Below are positions 1-10,143 of a DNA stretch of 64,000 nucleotides, piece after piece (position 1 is the first letter of the stretch; every line of letters begins with the position of its first letter). Position numbers and translations under genes: made by a program. Source of the stretch: Vitellaria paradoxa (lineage: Eukaryota; Streptophyta; Magnoliopsida; Ericales; Sapotaceae). The stretch is from assembly GCA_019916065.1 (NCBI GenBank), contig CM034241.1, positions 17,411,228 through 17,475,227 on the forward strand. The letters run 5' to 3'. The notes below the pieces were generated by a model. The model had not been told where the DNA came from and made no database searches. It saw only the letters and a list, made by a program, of their open reading frames with translations.

Positions 1-1822
1 AAACCCATTAACTCCAGAATGTCCCAAATAAATTCCCAACGAATAGAATCATAAACCTTCATGAGATCTACCTTAAGAGCACACCGAGGGGGCCCTTTAT
101 CTCTATGATAACCCCGCATTAACTCCTGTGCCAAAAGGATGTTATCTGAAATAGAGCAGCCAGCTACAAATGTAGCTTGAGATGGATTAATAATGGAAGG
201 AAGAATATGCTTAATCCTTTCAGCTAAAATCTTGGTAATACACTTATAGAGAGTATTTCAACAAGATATAAGCCTAAAATCCTTAACCAAAGTGGGATTG
301 GGGACCTTAGGCACCAGAGCATCTATAGTAGCATTGGCCTCTTTTAGTAATTGCCCTGAATGAAAGAATTCTTTAATTGCAGCAACGATATCCTCACTAA
401 TAATTCCCCAAGCTTTTTGGAAGAAATAGGCATTAAAACCATCCGGTCCAGGTGCTTTATTAGGGTGTAAGCTAAAGAGCACAGATTTAATTTTCCCATT
501 CGAAATAGGAGCAATCAACCTCTCAACCATAAAAGTATCAATTGAAGGGCCAGTAAAGTGTTGGAGTAAAGATTTACCTGGATAGGCACTAGAACAAGCT
601 TGCCCCAACAAGTTGTGATAAAATCCCACAATCTCAGACTTGATCTCGGCTGGTTCATGGAGCATAGTCCCATCCTCTTTTTGGACACACCAATTTATTA
701 ACATTATTCCGGCCTTAATAGAGTTAAAAAAGAAGAAGGAATTCTAATCACCTTCTTTAAGCCATTGAACCTTACTTTTTTGCTTAGAAGAGCTCTCCTC
801 AATTTTAGAAGCTTCCTTTAACTATGCCAAACAATCCACTTCCTTCACCAAAAGTTCGTTAGTAACCCCATGTGCATCAATCTGTTTTTGATAGGAACAT
901 AATTCATCCCGCAAAGCTTGAATAGAGGCATCGTGTTGAGCTTTCTTCTAAGCACATAAGTTCTTCGAGGCCTTTTTTACTTCTTTCAATTTCTGATAAA
1001 CTTGATACATTTTATGGCCTTTGACTTGCACATTCCACACACCTTCAACTGTAGGTAAAAATGCTTCATAATCAGTCCAATAGTTTAAGAATTTAAAGCT
1101 CTTTTTGCCAACCTTTAAATCAATGCCAATGGAGACCACAATGGGAGTATGATCAGAAATACCATAGGGTAGAATTCAGCAATGGAGTGAACAAAAAAAG
1201 ACATCCAATTACTATTCACCATAGCACGGTCTAATTTCCTCATAGTGTTGCTTTACCCTTTCCTCCAAGAAAATTGAAACCCACAATACCTCAAATCCTC
1301 CAAACTAGCAGCCAAACAAGCCTCATTACATTCCTCCATATTAAAAGACCATTCAAGGGAACCACCTTGTCGTTCATGAGCAAATCTAACCGCATTAAAA
1401 TCTCCCAAGACTAACCAAGGCCGATCACCAATCAATGAGCTATGGGAAACCAAATCAGCCCACAACACACGCTTATCATTCACAACATTAGCTCCATATA
1501 TAAAAGAAACCAGAAAATGAGCATCATTAACCTTAAGAGCACAATGTAGCCTTTGTCCCGATTCACCCAAATTCTCAACATCTAACACATTGGGATTCCA
1601 AAAAACCTATATTCTTTCCGAAGCATCTGAATTATAATTACTAAAGCACTTCCATCCACACATAAGACTTCTTAAAATCCTCTCTTTACATTCAGATTAC
1701 ACCTTAGTCTCAACCAAACCCAAACAAGCAAGATTATGTTTATTCACTAGTGCCAAAACTTCCTTTCGTTTAAGGGGAAAGTTCAAGCCCCTAATATTCC
1801 AACAACCTAATTTAAACATCAT
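1..1822 (-). pseudogene. LINE ORF2 fragment: endonuclease and start of reverse transcriptase
   Basis: ORF2 starts at the ATG-ATG at 1822-1817, giving MMFKLGCWNIRGLN, the usual start of an L1-type APE endonuclease. ORF1 ends with the TGA at 1824-1822, so stop and start overlap as TGATG. The endonuclease shows VLGDFNAVR near 1410-1440 and the YGISDH catalytic-histidine motif near 1145-1170. The linker MYQVYQKLKEVKKA follows near 950-1015, then RT block HPNKAPGPDGFNAYFF near 420-480. A stop follows VETKV (about 1707) and the frame shifts at least twice, so no product is expected. The domain order and zf-RVT lineage are typical of plant L1-clade LINEs. Confidence 0.85.
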
Positions 1823-1922
1823 CAAGAATGAGATTTCTTACTACCATTCCCAGCCGAAGCTAAGCCATTCTTCCTTCGCTTATCATTCCTCCTTGCATTC
1901 AGTTGTCTCCATGAGTCAAGCT
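1822..1922 (-). pseudogene. LINE ORF1 C-terminal tail
   Basis: About 33 codons, from L-D-S-W-R-Q-L-N to the basic tail RRNDKRRKNG and a TGA stop at 1824-1822. The lysine/arginine-rich end resembles the ORF1 end of LINE-delta (VDELDQRHTNKFKKGDRRKNG). It is truncated at 1922 by the copia LTR, and the upstream ORF1 sequence sits at 9824-10143 on the other strand. Confidence 0.7.
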
Positions 1923-2776
1923 TGTAAAGTCTTGTGGCAAATCAAATCAAAATCTTAGTTAAATTAGGAATACTATTAAAGTTTCTTAAAGTGATGCAAA
2001 TTGAAGATTTGAAGAATTCTGAACAATTAATAAGATAAAATGAATCAAGTTGACCAAAATTTTGAAGAATTCTAATTGGTGTGAAGGATTACAAAACCTA
2101 ATGGGATTCGGACGCAGTTTTCTAGAACGTGGATGAAATTCCAGTGTACCTCGCAGTCATGGCGCGGGGAGCGCCCAGGTGCGCTCCAAGCACGTAGGCA
2201 TCCTGCATGGAGCGCGCGGGTGCGCCAAGGTGTCCCAGAAATTTCAGTGAGATCTGCAAGCAGGAAGATGGGAGAGTGAGGCTGCGCCAGTATTATTTCC
2301 TAAAACATAAAAATTTCAGTGCAGGTCGTAGGCTGGAGGATAGAGGGATCGAGCTATGAATATTTTGCCCGGATTTAATTTCCTATTTTGCCAAACTAGG
2401 GCAACCTTGTGTAACCCTATATATGTAAAACCAACTCTGTCAATAATAGAGGAGTAGGAGAACAAATTATAGGGACCTAGAGAAATAGTCTTTGAGTATT
2501 GAGAGCTTTCACGTTCTTTCTCTAAATTCTTCTTGTATTCTCTTTTCACTTTCTGTTTGAGGCAGAAAGCCTGCTTGTAGGGTTTATCGAGTGATTTGAG
2601 CAAGAGTGACGAAAGGATTCGTGCGAGTGATTCGTAGAGAGTCTGAGTAGAGTCTTGTAACCCATTGATAGTGGGATTGTAAATAGAGGTTTTTCTCCCT
2701 GTGATAGGGTTTTCTCGTTATTCTCTTGTGTGATTACTTTCACTGTTTGTGTGATTGTGTGGGTTTGGAATTTTCA
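1923..2776 (+). repeat. Copia LTR, copy 1
   Basis: 854 bp starting TGTAAAGTCTTG and ending GGAATTTTCA, matching 13217-14077 along its whole length with scattered substitutions and small indels (a few percent). It contains TATATATG near 2418 and a GC-rich block of repeated GGAGCGC words near 2165-2240. It lacks a normal 5-bp target duplication: the left flank is LINE ORF1 (CAAGCT) and the right flank is a LINE 3' tail (GTTCA). See the rearrangement finding. Confidence 0.9.
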
Positions 2777-2829
2777 GTTCATAAACATTCCCATTAATCC
2801 AAAATACACTTACTTACCAAAAAAAAAAA
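2777..2829 (+). mobile_element. LINE 3' tail fragment ending in poly(A)
   Basis: GTTCATAAACATTCCC and following bases match the last ~45 nt of the LINE tail at 55485-55535, ending CTTACC plus poly(A). It starts exactly at the end of the copia LTR. Its upstream continuation (…TTGATATTGTTCA on the minus strand) abuts the other copia LTR at 14078. Confidence 0.8.
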
Positions 2830-3724
2830 TTATTCTTAATTTGCTAAAAAATATTAGATAATTTTAATAAAAAACCTTTAGTAGTGATTACAGAGAATGT
2901 AGTCAAAGATTTTCATTTTCGAAGGGTTCTGAAACAAATTAAAATAGATCTGAAAGTTGTAGATCCTCTCGCATTAGTTTTCGCAAACCATGCGAAGGAT
3001 CTATGCACATCCCATAGCTTATAATAAACTACCGTTCCTTGATTCGTCGAATCAAGAACTAGGGTTTTTACGCTAGCATGATATTTAAACAAGACAAAAA
3101 CAATCATTGAACATGTATTTAATTGATCTACTGAGTAAGAAAACAAATCATATTATTAATCGAAAGAACGAAATACAGCATACTCTAAAAGAAACTGTGA
3201 AAAGGAAATCTGAACAATCACGGCTGAAACGAACGTAACAATGGCTTCAAAAATACGTAAAACATCCACAAAACAAAAGAAAATCTCTCTAAACTCTCTA
3301 AGGTATGTAAAAAAATGAATATACTGTCCCTAGGGTTGGCCATGTACAGCCATTATATAGAAAGTTGTAGAAAACCCTAAAACCCGAAGTTGCAAATGCG
3401 GGCCTCTAGTGCACTGTGGTCCAGACCGTTTGGCAAGGGGTTCAGACCACATAAACTCTCTTTCTCATGTTCTGCTACTCGTTTGCTGCTAGTTCCTTAG
3501 GGTAGTCGGGGCCATCCTAGGAGAGGTTGGAACCACATCATTCCCTTCATCTTCTAGGTTATTAAAGTCACTATCATCTTTAAGTATTTCACCATTTTCC
3601 TTGCAATTAAGAAATTAAACACCGTAAATAACAAAATAATGATAAATTTTTAAAATAAACTACTTAAATGTACTAAAAGTTATACAAAAGTGGAGTTTGT
3701 AATAGCACTTTTCAAGTGCAATCA
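2830..3724 (-). repeat. Gypsy-type LTR fragment
   Basis: Inverted relative of the solo LTR at 23285-25192. The right end reads CAAGTGCAATCA, the reverse complement of the LTR start TGATTGCACTTG. The blocks around the telo-box-like AACTAGGGTTTTTACG (3058-3073) and ATTCGTCGAATCAAG also match 24190-24240. Only the first part of the LTR is present; it is cut on the left where the LINE poly(A) ends. Two CAGACC words lie 21 bp apart (3422, 3443). No coding sequence is seen. Confidence 0.75.
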
Positions 3725-4599
3725 AAAAGCTAGGGATAATTCTATCAAGTTTTTTTTTTTTTTTTTTTTGGTAATTGATAATTCTATCAAGTTGGGAGAC
3801 CAAAACACTTCTTATTTCCATCGAAAAGTTAAAGCCCATTGTTCAGGGAATAAAATCCTTTCTATACAAGATGATCAAGGGGTAAAGCATGAGGATTATG
3901 GAGAAGTCAAGTCTATCTTAATTGATTTTTACAAGAAGCTCTTGGGGGCTCCCTTTCAATACCCGGAAGGAGCAAAAAACTATGTTGAGAGCATCATGCA
4001 AACTAGCCTACCGTTGGAGCTATTGAATTCTTTAGACAATGAAGTTACGGATGAGGAGATAGAGAGCATCTTATTCTCTCTTCCAAGCCATAAAGCTCCG
4101 GGGCCGGATGGCTTTACTTCACATTTCTTTAAGAAGTTTTGGAGTATTATAGGGGATGATTTTCTTGAAGCTATAAAGTCTTTCCTTAGCTCGGCAAAGT
4201 TGCTCAAAGTGATTAACTCCATAGCCATTGCTCTAGTTCCAAAGACCCCTAATCCAAGCAAGGTGACAGACTTCAGGCTTATTTCTTGTTGCACTACTAT
4301 TTATAAATGCATTTCAAAAATCATTGCAAACAGGCTCAAGAAGCTAATGCCTCTCATAATTAGTCCCTCTCAAGCAGCTTTTGTTAAAGGCCGGTCCATC
4401 TCTAATCAAATACTTCTTATGCAAGAATTGGCGAGGAACTATCATAGGCAAAACATGTCTCCAAGGAGTGCCTTGAAAATTGATCTAATGAAGGCCTTTG
4501 ATTCAGTTTCATGGAACCTCATCTTAGATGCTTTGCAGGTCCTTCATCTGTCAGATAAATTCATTGCTTGGATCAATGCTTGCATTACAACCCCCCAAT
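3725..4599 (+). pseudogene. LINE ORF2 fragment: reverse transcriptase
   Basis: Encodes KARDNSIKLGDQNTSYFHRK, then IESILFSLPSHKAPGPDGF, VTDFRLISCCTTIYKCISK and SPSQAAFVKGRSISNQILLM, that is the linker and RT blocks 1-3 up to KIDLMKAFDSVSWN and ACITTPQ. The YxDD block is missing because the fragment ends at about 4599. A 27-bp tail-only insertion with a 15-bp duplication sits at 3750-3776. The left edge is the LTR fragment. There is no start codon, and it is best read as a broken LINE piece. Confidence 0.85.
3750..3776 (-). repeat. Tail-only LINE insertion
   Basis: A T-tract followed by GGTAATT (sense AATTACC plus poly(A)). It is flanked by perfect 15-bp copies of gataattctatcaag (3735-3749 and 3777-3791). 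Confidence 0.9.
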
Positions 4600-4765
4600 T
4601 ATAGGCCTTTGGGGAGTCCACAGCTTGTGGTGGAATTGACTTCTGCTCAACAGAATTTGCCTCCTCAATAATAGGTTGTTTTGATCTTTCCTCTTGAGTT
4701 TTTGTAACTTACCTCCACACTTGCTTAACATTCCTGAAACATTGGGAAGTCTTATGCCCAGAACT
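4600..4765 (-). pseudogene. LINE ORF1 fragment around the zinc knuckle
   Basis: On the minus strand the frame reads GHKTSQCFRNVKQVWR then a stop and TKTQEERSKQPIIEEANS. This resembles the CX2CX4HX4C region of other ORF1 copies here (for example FGHKESQCTKNIKKQWRP at 43500-43560). It is short and truncated on both sides by other LINE pieces. Confidence 0.5.
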
Positions 4766-4846
4766 TGTCTTCAAGGTTGGTGCTTGGAATGTTGGAGAAA
4801 TGCTCTCTAGACTAGGCCATTTATGGAAAGTTTTCTTCTTCACGTC

Positions 4847-5398
4847 TAGGGTTTGATTTCTGATTTTCCATGGCATCTATGATTCTTAGTTCCGATTCAT
4901 TGAAGCATGGAGAAGATTCACATGCTTTGGTTGTAGATGATGAATCTACGACTAAAGTTTCACAAGTAGTGAAGGCTAAGGTTTCACAAGAGGTGGCGGC
5001 TAGGTCTTTCCAATCTAATTTGAGTTCCTATGGGGATTTCAAACATGGGAAGGTTTCTTCCTCTTCTTTGATTGTTTCCAAAGGTGATTCAAAAGGGGAA
5101 GTTGCAGATCGTGGCAATGATGTTAATGCTCAATCTCTTATCAATGTTGCGGCTAGGGTTTTGCATAAATCTCACATGAGTGAAGGTTCTATGCATATCC
5201 CTAGAGTTTTCCATGCTGGTTGCAATGATAATGGGCTGGTTTCTAATCATGATGTTGTTCCTTCTAAGTTTTTGGAGAATGAGATATCACAATGAGGTAC
5301 GGCTAGGGTTTTTTCAGAGAAGATGGATCAACATGGTGCGGCTAGGGTTTCTCCACCTATGGTGGCTAGGGTTTCCTAACATATGGTGGCTAGGGTTT
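4847..5398 (+). promoter_or_regulatory. Cluster of six telo-box motifs in the LINE 5' region
   Basis: TAGGGTTT occurs at 4847, 5154, 5304, 5343, 5367 and 5391, the last three 24 bp apart. The reverse complement AAACCCTA is the plant telo-box, known in promoters of genes active in dividing cells. Here five of the six also encode the ORF1 peptide A-R-V. Whether they act as an internal promoter is inference. The same cluster recurs in LINE-delta at 56530-56983. Confidence 0.5.
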
Positions 5399-6710
5399 CA
5401 ACTAACCCTAATGGTTCTAAAAGTATTGTAGTGCAGCCCACTTCTATTCTTATTGGTGGGAAAGAGATTTCATTGGTTTCGAAAGATGATACGAAGGCTT
5501 CGAATCTTGTTTTTGCTGCAATGTTGGAGGGACATGAAGAATGTATGGATTCGGCTAAGGTTGGGGTTGTTATTTTGCCCTTGGCAATGGTTAAACCACA
5601 AGATTTGAATGAACTTTTTGATTTGTTGAAAAAAGCTACTGGATTTTCCCAAGTTAATGATGGTGAAGGAGATGATTCCATGCTTTCTAAGGTTTCATCG
5701 CTAATTTCTACGAAGGTTAAGGGACGTGAACAATTTCTTCAAGCTCCATTTGCAGATTTGGATAATTCTGATCCTCATGAAAGTTCTTCTTTATTACAAA
5801 ATGGCTTGGAGAATAAGGTTGGAGGTGAGTTGATTACTTTTGCTGGTTCTTCTCCTTCTTCAAAGCACTTTTCATGGGCGGATGAAGTTGAGAATTCTAG
5901 TCCTCAGAATTTTGAGACAAAACCGAGTCCGGGGAAGTGGGTTATTGCCGTTAAAGGTACAAATGACAATGCCATGAAACTTGAATACCATGCTCCTACT
6001 ATGGTGAATGGTGTGGCAAAAGTTAAGCCTCCGGTTGAAATACTTCGTAAAGGTGCAACCCATTAGGAGAATATGCTGGTTGGTTACTTCTTGGATAAAA
6101 AGCTTCATTTTAATTTAATTTACCAAAATGCCATTTGGTTTTGGGGTAACGATAATGTTGTGGATGTGTTAACCAATGATAGTGGTTTATTCTTTTTTCG
6201 GTTTAAAGAGGGGTTTGATTTACAAACTGTGTTAACTAGTGGCCCATGGTATTTTGTGGGGAGACCTATCATTCTACAGAAATGGAGGAAGGGGTTGATT
6301 TTAAATAAAGAGTCTATGAAGACTATTCCCATTTGGATTAACTTTTATCATTTTCCTTTGGAGGCTTGGTCGGCGAAAGGGTTAAGCTATATTGCTAGTG
6401 CTATCAGGAAGCCTTTATTTGCTGATCGTATGACAGAAGAAATTAAGCGAATTAAATATGCTCGGGTTTGTATTGAAGTTAATGCTAAGAATTCATTCCC
6501 GGATAAGATAGAATTTGAACTTGAAAATGGTTCAGTGGCTGTTATTAAAGTGGAGTATGGATGGGTTCCACGTACTTGTTCTAAATGTAAAACATTTTGT
6601 CACCTTGAGAAGAATTGTTCCAAGGTTGTTAATGCTGAATGGAAGCCTCGTGAAGTGAAGGATACAGCCCCTTCTTTGGTAAATACACAAGGTCTCGGTT
6701 GGCAGAAAAT
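4870..6710 (+). pseudogene. LINE-alpha ORF1 (DUF4283, zinc knuckle), three nonsense codons
   Basis: Starts at ATG 4870 (MASMILSSDSLKHGED) and stays in one frame to about 6710, broken by TGA 5293, TAA 5377 and TAG 6064. The last replaces the Trp seen at this spot in LINE-delta (RWEN). The N-terminus carries repeated A-R-V-S words; residues ~400-540 form the DUF4283 domain (VGYFLDKK … GPWYFVGRPIILQKW … PIWINFYHFPLEAW). The knuckle CSKCKTFCHLEKNC is a complete CX2CX4HX4C. Plant LINE ORF1 proteins of this type are thought to bind RNA in the retrotransposition particle. The rest of the C-terminus is at 9824-10143. Confidence 0.85.
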
Positions 6711-7889
6711 TTTTCACCCATTAATTCCACATCACCAGTTCAAGGGACCCACAATTTTAAAAAGGCCGAACCAGGTATTTCCTCTTGGTCCAACTTATTT
6801 GGTTTACAAGAACAAGATAAGCCATCTAGGCTTAGACAATTTAATGTTGAGCTTGAAGGAGATGAATTCAAAGTTCCCCTAGAAATTTCAAAGAAAGGTT
6901 ATTTGCATTGGGACTATGCTCTAGTTGGCTACTTTCTTGACAAAAGGAATTCTTTCCACTACATAACAACTTGGGCAAAAAAAATTTGGGCAGAAGAGCT
7001 TAAAGAAATTGTCACTCTTGATAATGGTTTCTACATTTTTAATGTTAAGAATGAAAAAGCTTTGAAGAAAATTCTAGATGGAGGCCCATATTACTATGGT
7101 AATCGGCTTATTCTCATTAAAAGATGGCATCGGGGTATGCATTTGACTAAAGAAGAGTTCTCAACCATTCCTATTTGGGTTAAATTCTATAATGTACCTT
7201 TGGAGCTCTGGTTAGATGAGGGGTTGAGTTATGTAGCAAGTGTTATTGGTAAGCCTTTATTCCTTGATGAGTATACGCAGAAGAAGACAGGGCTTACTTT
7301 TGCCAGAATTTGCATCGAAGTTCAAGTTAAGAAGGACATTCCTAAGTCCTTCAAGTTGAATTTGGGATATGGTAGCTCTTTTGAGATAAAAGTAGAAGTC
7401 CCTTGGAGTCCAAAAAGGTGTGGAAATTGCAAGACTTTTGGTCACTCTACATTGGCATGTCCAATTAAGCTTAAACAAGACACCAAGCCCGTTAAGCAAG
7501 AATGGAAAGTCAAGGAGCAGCATGAAGAGAATGAGTGGCAACAAGTGAAAAAGAACAAGGATAAAAGCATTCCAACACCAAAGGAAAGGAGCAAGGACAC
7601 GCCACAAGCTTCATCCAATATGTTTGAGATCTTACAGTCATGCAAAGAGGATGAATGTGAAGAGGAAGACAAAAGTCTAAAGTTGAAACAAGAGCCAAAG
7701 GATGATGAGGTTTCAACCAAGCAAGGGCCGAAGCAAGCAAAAACAACACCAACATCCTCCCAAGCTCTGGAAAAGAAATTACTCCTAGATCGTATTCAAA
7801 AGCTTAATTTTGCTAAGGAGCAAGCGCTAGCAAGCATCTCACTCACTAAGGGGCCAAGCTCTAACTCAAACAAAGCTAGGAAGAAATGA
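6711..7889 (+). pseudogene. O1a ORF1: DUF4283 and zinc knuckle, no N-terminus
   Basis: About 390 codons open without an ATG near the start, because the N-terminal third seen in O1b is missing. Order: SWSNLF, then DUF4283 (HWDYALVGYFLDKRNSFHY … GGPYYYGNRLILIKRW … IPIWVKFYNVPLELW), then knuckle CGNCKTFGHSTLAC, a charged Lys/Glu linker, and the conserved C-terminus LLLDRIQKLNFAKEQALAS. There are no internal stops, so this copy is fairly young, but a 5' truncation usually leaves such copies silent. A role in binding RNA is inferred from the family. Codons run straight into a TGA at 7888-7890. Confidence 0.8.
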
Positions 7890-7908
7890 GTCTTATTTTG
7901 TTAACCTA

Positions 7909-9652
7909 TGATTAGCATGCATTATTGTACAATTATATATATATTGAGCATGCTAATTATGAATTTACAATTATTACTGGCGATGTGTTAGCGTGATTAT
8001 CTCATTTCCATGCTTCTTGGTGTGTGTATATTTCAGGTGATATAATATGGTGTTTTTGGCCCAAACAACACCAAGGTTGCATGTGAGGAGGAGCCATCCC
8101 AAGGCATAAGATCGACCATGGTGCCAAGGAGAAGGAAGTGGTTTGAAGTTCAAAATAGTTGAAGTGGTGTGCGGTTGAAGTTCCAGCTCAACACCCTCTC
8201 AGTTTTCCAGCCATAACTTTTTCATCACAACTCGAAATGGTTCCATTCTTTTTGGGTTGGAAAGAGGACTTGAAGAGCTACAACTTTAGTGTTTTAGCCA
8301 AAGCCTAAATCAATCCTCTTGAGGTTCAAAATTGCATCGGAAGTCAGGGACAGAAAGCTGTCAAAGAAGAACTGTTCACTGTAGTTGTAGATGGGCGCCC
8401 CACCTAGACCCATGGGTGCCCCACTCTTCATCAGGTGGGCGCCCACAGAGAGGGAGTTCTGACAGCTGTTTTTGGATAACTCTTTGAGGACTTCATCAAA
8501 CACTTGCACCATGGGCGCCCCATCTCAGCCATGGGTGCCCATGAGGACTCTTCCAGCACAAGTTTAGAATAAGTTTGACCTATGTTTTTACCTTTATGCC
8601 CTTGTAATATACGTTGATATAAAAGGTTGAAAATCTGATGTAGGAGGGTTCGAAACCCTACGCACTTCTTCTCTTTTTCTTAGTTTAGTTTAGATTAGGG
8701 TTACGATTTCGATTTCGCTTTGGATTGGATTGTTCAAGCTTAATTTCGTCTTCGCAATAAGATTTACGTGTAAGTTCTATTTGTTAATTTGTTTTAATCA
8801 GAATTTCATGTTCTTCGTGCTTTGTCTTCTATGTTCACTTCGTAGTGTTTCGTAGACTTAGTTTGGATTAATTTGCTTTCGAAATTGTCTTAAACCTTTT
8901 TAATCTATTTCGTTTTCATATTCTGTTGCATGATGAAGATATTTTTCTTTTCGAAATGCTTTGTTCATGTTTTAGTAATGCTAGGCTAGGGTTTTCTTGG
9001 TTTTAACCTAGGAGTGTAATCGAATTGAAGGAGTTGAATTTGGATAGTTCGAACTAAACTGTGTTTATCTTTCGAATAAAAATATAAGGCACATAATTCT
9101 AGATTAATTTTCGAAAACGAATTGCCCGTGATATAGTTGAACTTCGATTACGCTCGTGTAAATTGAAGGTCAATTCCATGTCCCGGTGATTTCGAACCTG
9201 ATTTCAAAATCCTAGAATTGTGAGTTCTTTACGAAAAGGGTTTTTAACGCTAAATCTTCTGACCTAATATTACAGGTGTAAGAATTAGGCTGAGTTAACT
9301 ATATATCCGAATTCAACCCTTCGAGAACGTTACAGGACTAGGTTAAAGCTAAGTGTTTTAATTTACATAGTTTGTTTAAGTTTATAAATTGATTTTCTTT
9401 TGTAGTGTGTTCATCTTTCGTTTAATTCGTGTTGGAAATTCTCAAATTATTGTTACAAATCTCTATTCAAAAACTCCAAAAAGATTGTTTTATTTGCTTC
9501 TTAAAATTTTTGCAAGTGCTTTCAAAACCAAGTTTTCCAAAATTTAGTCATACCCTTGCTCCCTGTGGAAGATGACCTAGGACTCACCTAGACTAAACTC
9601 AACTGACCTCTTATACTTGATAGTGAGCCACTACCAAATTAGAGAGTGGTCA
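7909..9652 (+). repeat. Solo LTR, gypsy type
   Basis: 1744 bp from TGATTAGC to GTGGTCA, with perfect 5-bp target duplications ACCTA (7904-7908 and 9653-9657). The ends TGATT…GGTCA and the internal phrase CTTTTTGGGTTGGAAAGAG match the solo LTR at 23285-25192, so it belongs to a related family. The 3' part holds the ACTCACCTAGACTAAACTCA region typical of LTR ends in plant gypsy elements. GGGCGCCC/GGGTGCCC words occur at 8393, 8414, 8437, 8513 and 8533. No coding region is present. Confidence 0.9.
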
Positions 9653-9823
9653 ACCTATCCACTTAGGTTGTAAGTGGATCTATTAAAAGGATAGGTTAGA
9701 TGGTTTCTTAGTATCTTTTGGATCCTCCATATGAGGTGTGTACCCTTTGGAGTTTGTATTGAGCTAGTTGTAAATCTATATTTTTTGGTAATAAAACACC
9801 CGCTTAACTACCAAAAAAAAAAA

Positions 9824-10143
9824 AGATCAAATTTAGATTATTCGTCCTAAGGAGGTTGAAGATGGTGAAATTGTGACACATTCTGTTGATAAAGACATCA
9901 AAGTTCATAGTTCTTTCCAATGCTTGGTTGATGATGTTGATGTTGAGGATAATCTAGGGGCTACTACTTTTTTTGGTGATGAATCCACTCCTATGAATAA
10001 TGAGTTTTCTTCTGTATCTCGACCTATTCTTCAAATAATGGCATTAGACTACTTACCAAAAAAAAAAAAAAAAAAACAATGGCATTGGACTCGGCACCTA
10101 GTGCTAATCCTTTACGAGATAAATTACTTGCTGTTGATGAGCT
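9824..10143 (+). pseudogene. LINE-alpha ORF1 C-terminal part
   Basis: Resumes after the O1a poly(A). The frame reads PKEVEDGEIVTHSVDKD … ILQIMALDSAPSANPLRDKL then LLAVDEL. It parallels the LINE-delta ORF1 end SVPISNPLFERLHMVDEL. A tail-only insertion lies at 10051-10077. It stops at GATGAGCT, where copia sequence begins without an LTR. Confidence 0.7.
10051..10077 (+). repeat. Tail-only LINE insertion
   Basis: ACTTACC plus poly(A), flanked by aatggcattagact (10037-10050) and aatggcattggact (10078-10091), a 14-bp duplication with one mismatch. Confidence 0.85.

Larger units (their letters stand above)
1..1922 (-). mobile_element. LINE-alpha, 3'-ward half, lying inverted to its 5' half
   Basis: On the minus strand this holds the last codons of ORF1 (1822-1922) and then ORF2 from its start into the reverse transcriptase, running off the window at base 1. 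It is cut at 1922/1923 by the copia LTR, exactly within the ORF1 codons for V-D-E-L-D. The matching upstream codons are at 9824-10143 on the plus strand, ending GATGAGCT, while this piece begins AGCTTGACTC. The two halves therefore look like one LINE broken and inverted. That they are the same copy is an inference from the shared break point. Confidence 0.75.
4766..6710 (+). mobile_element. LINE-alpha, 5' half
   Basis: 5' leader (about 4766-4869) and most of ORF1. It is interrupted at about 6710 by an ORF1-only retroposon, after which ORF1 resumes at 9824-10143. The true 5' end is not clear because older LINE debris lies directly upstream. Confidence 0.75.
6711..9823 (+). mobile_element. ORF1-only retroposon O1a, 5'-truncated, split by a solo LTR
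   Basis: Contains an ORF1-type frame (to 7889), a short 3' UTR, and the O1 tail at 9653-9823 ending ACTACC plus poly(A). The tail matches the other O1 copies (20573-20760, 50583-50763, 62662-62850, 63910-64000). No endonuclease or RT lies between ORF1 and the tail. A solo LTR (7909-9652) divides the 3' UTR. The 5' junction is placed where the frame leaves LINE-alpha ORF1; no clear target duplication is visible (only a weak AAATTT match). Confidence 0.75.

Noticed and set aside
1923..2776. Ordinary solo copia LTR
   Set aside because: Flanks do not match (AAGCT against GTTCA) and the right flank pairs with the flank of the other LTR, so it is part of a rearrangement.
4847..5398. Interstitial telomere repeat array
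   Set aside because: TAGGGTTT copies are separated by 24 bp or more and lie in ORF1 codons, not in tandem.
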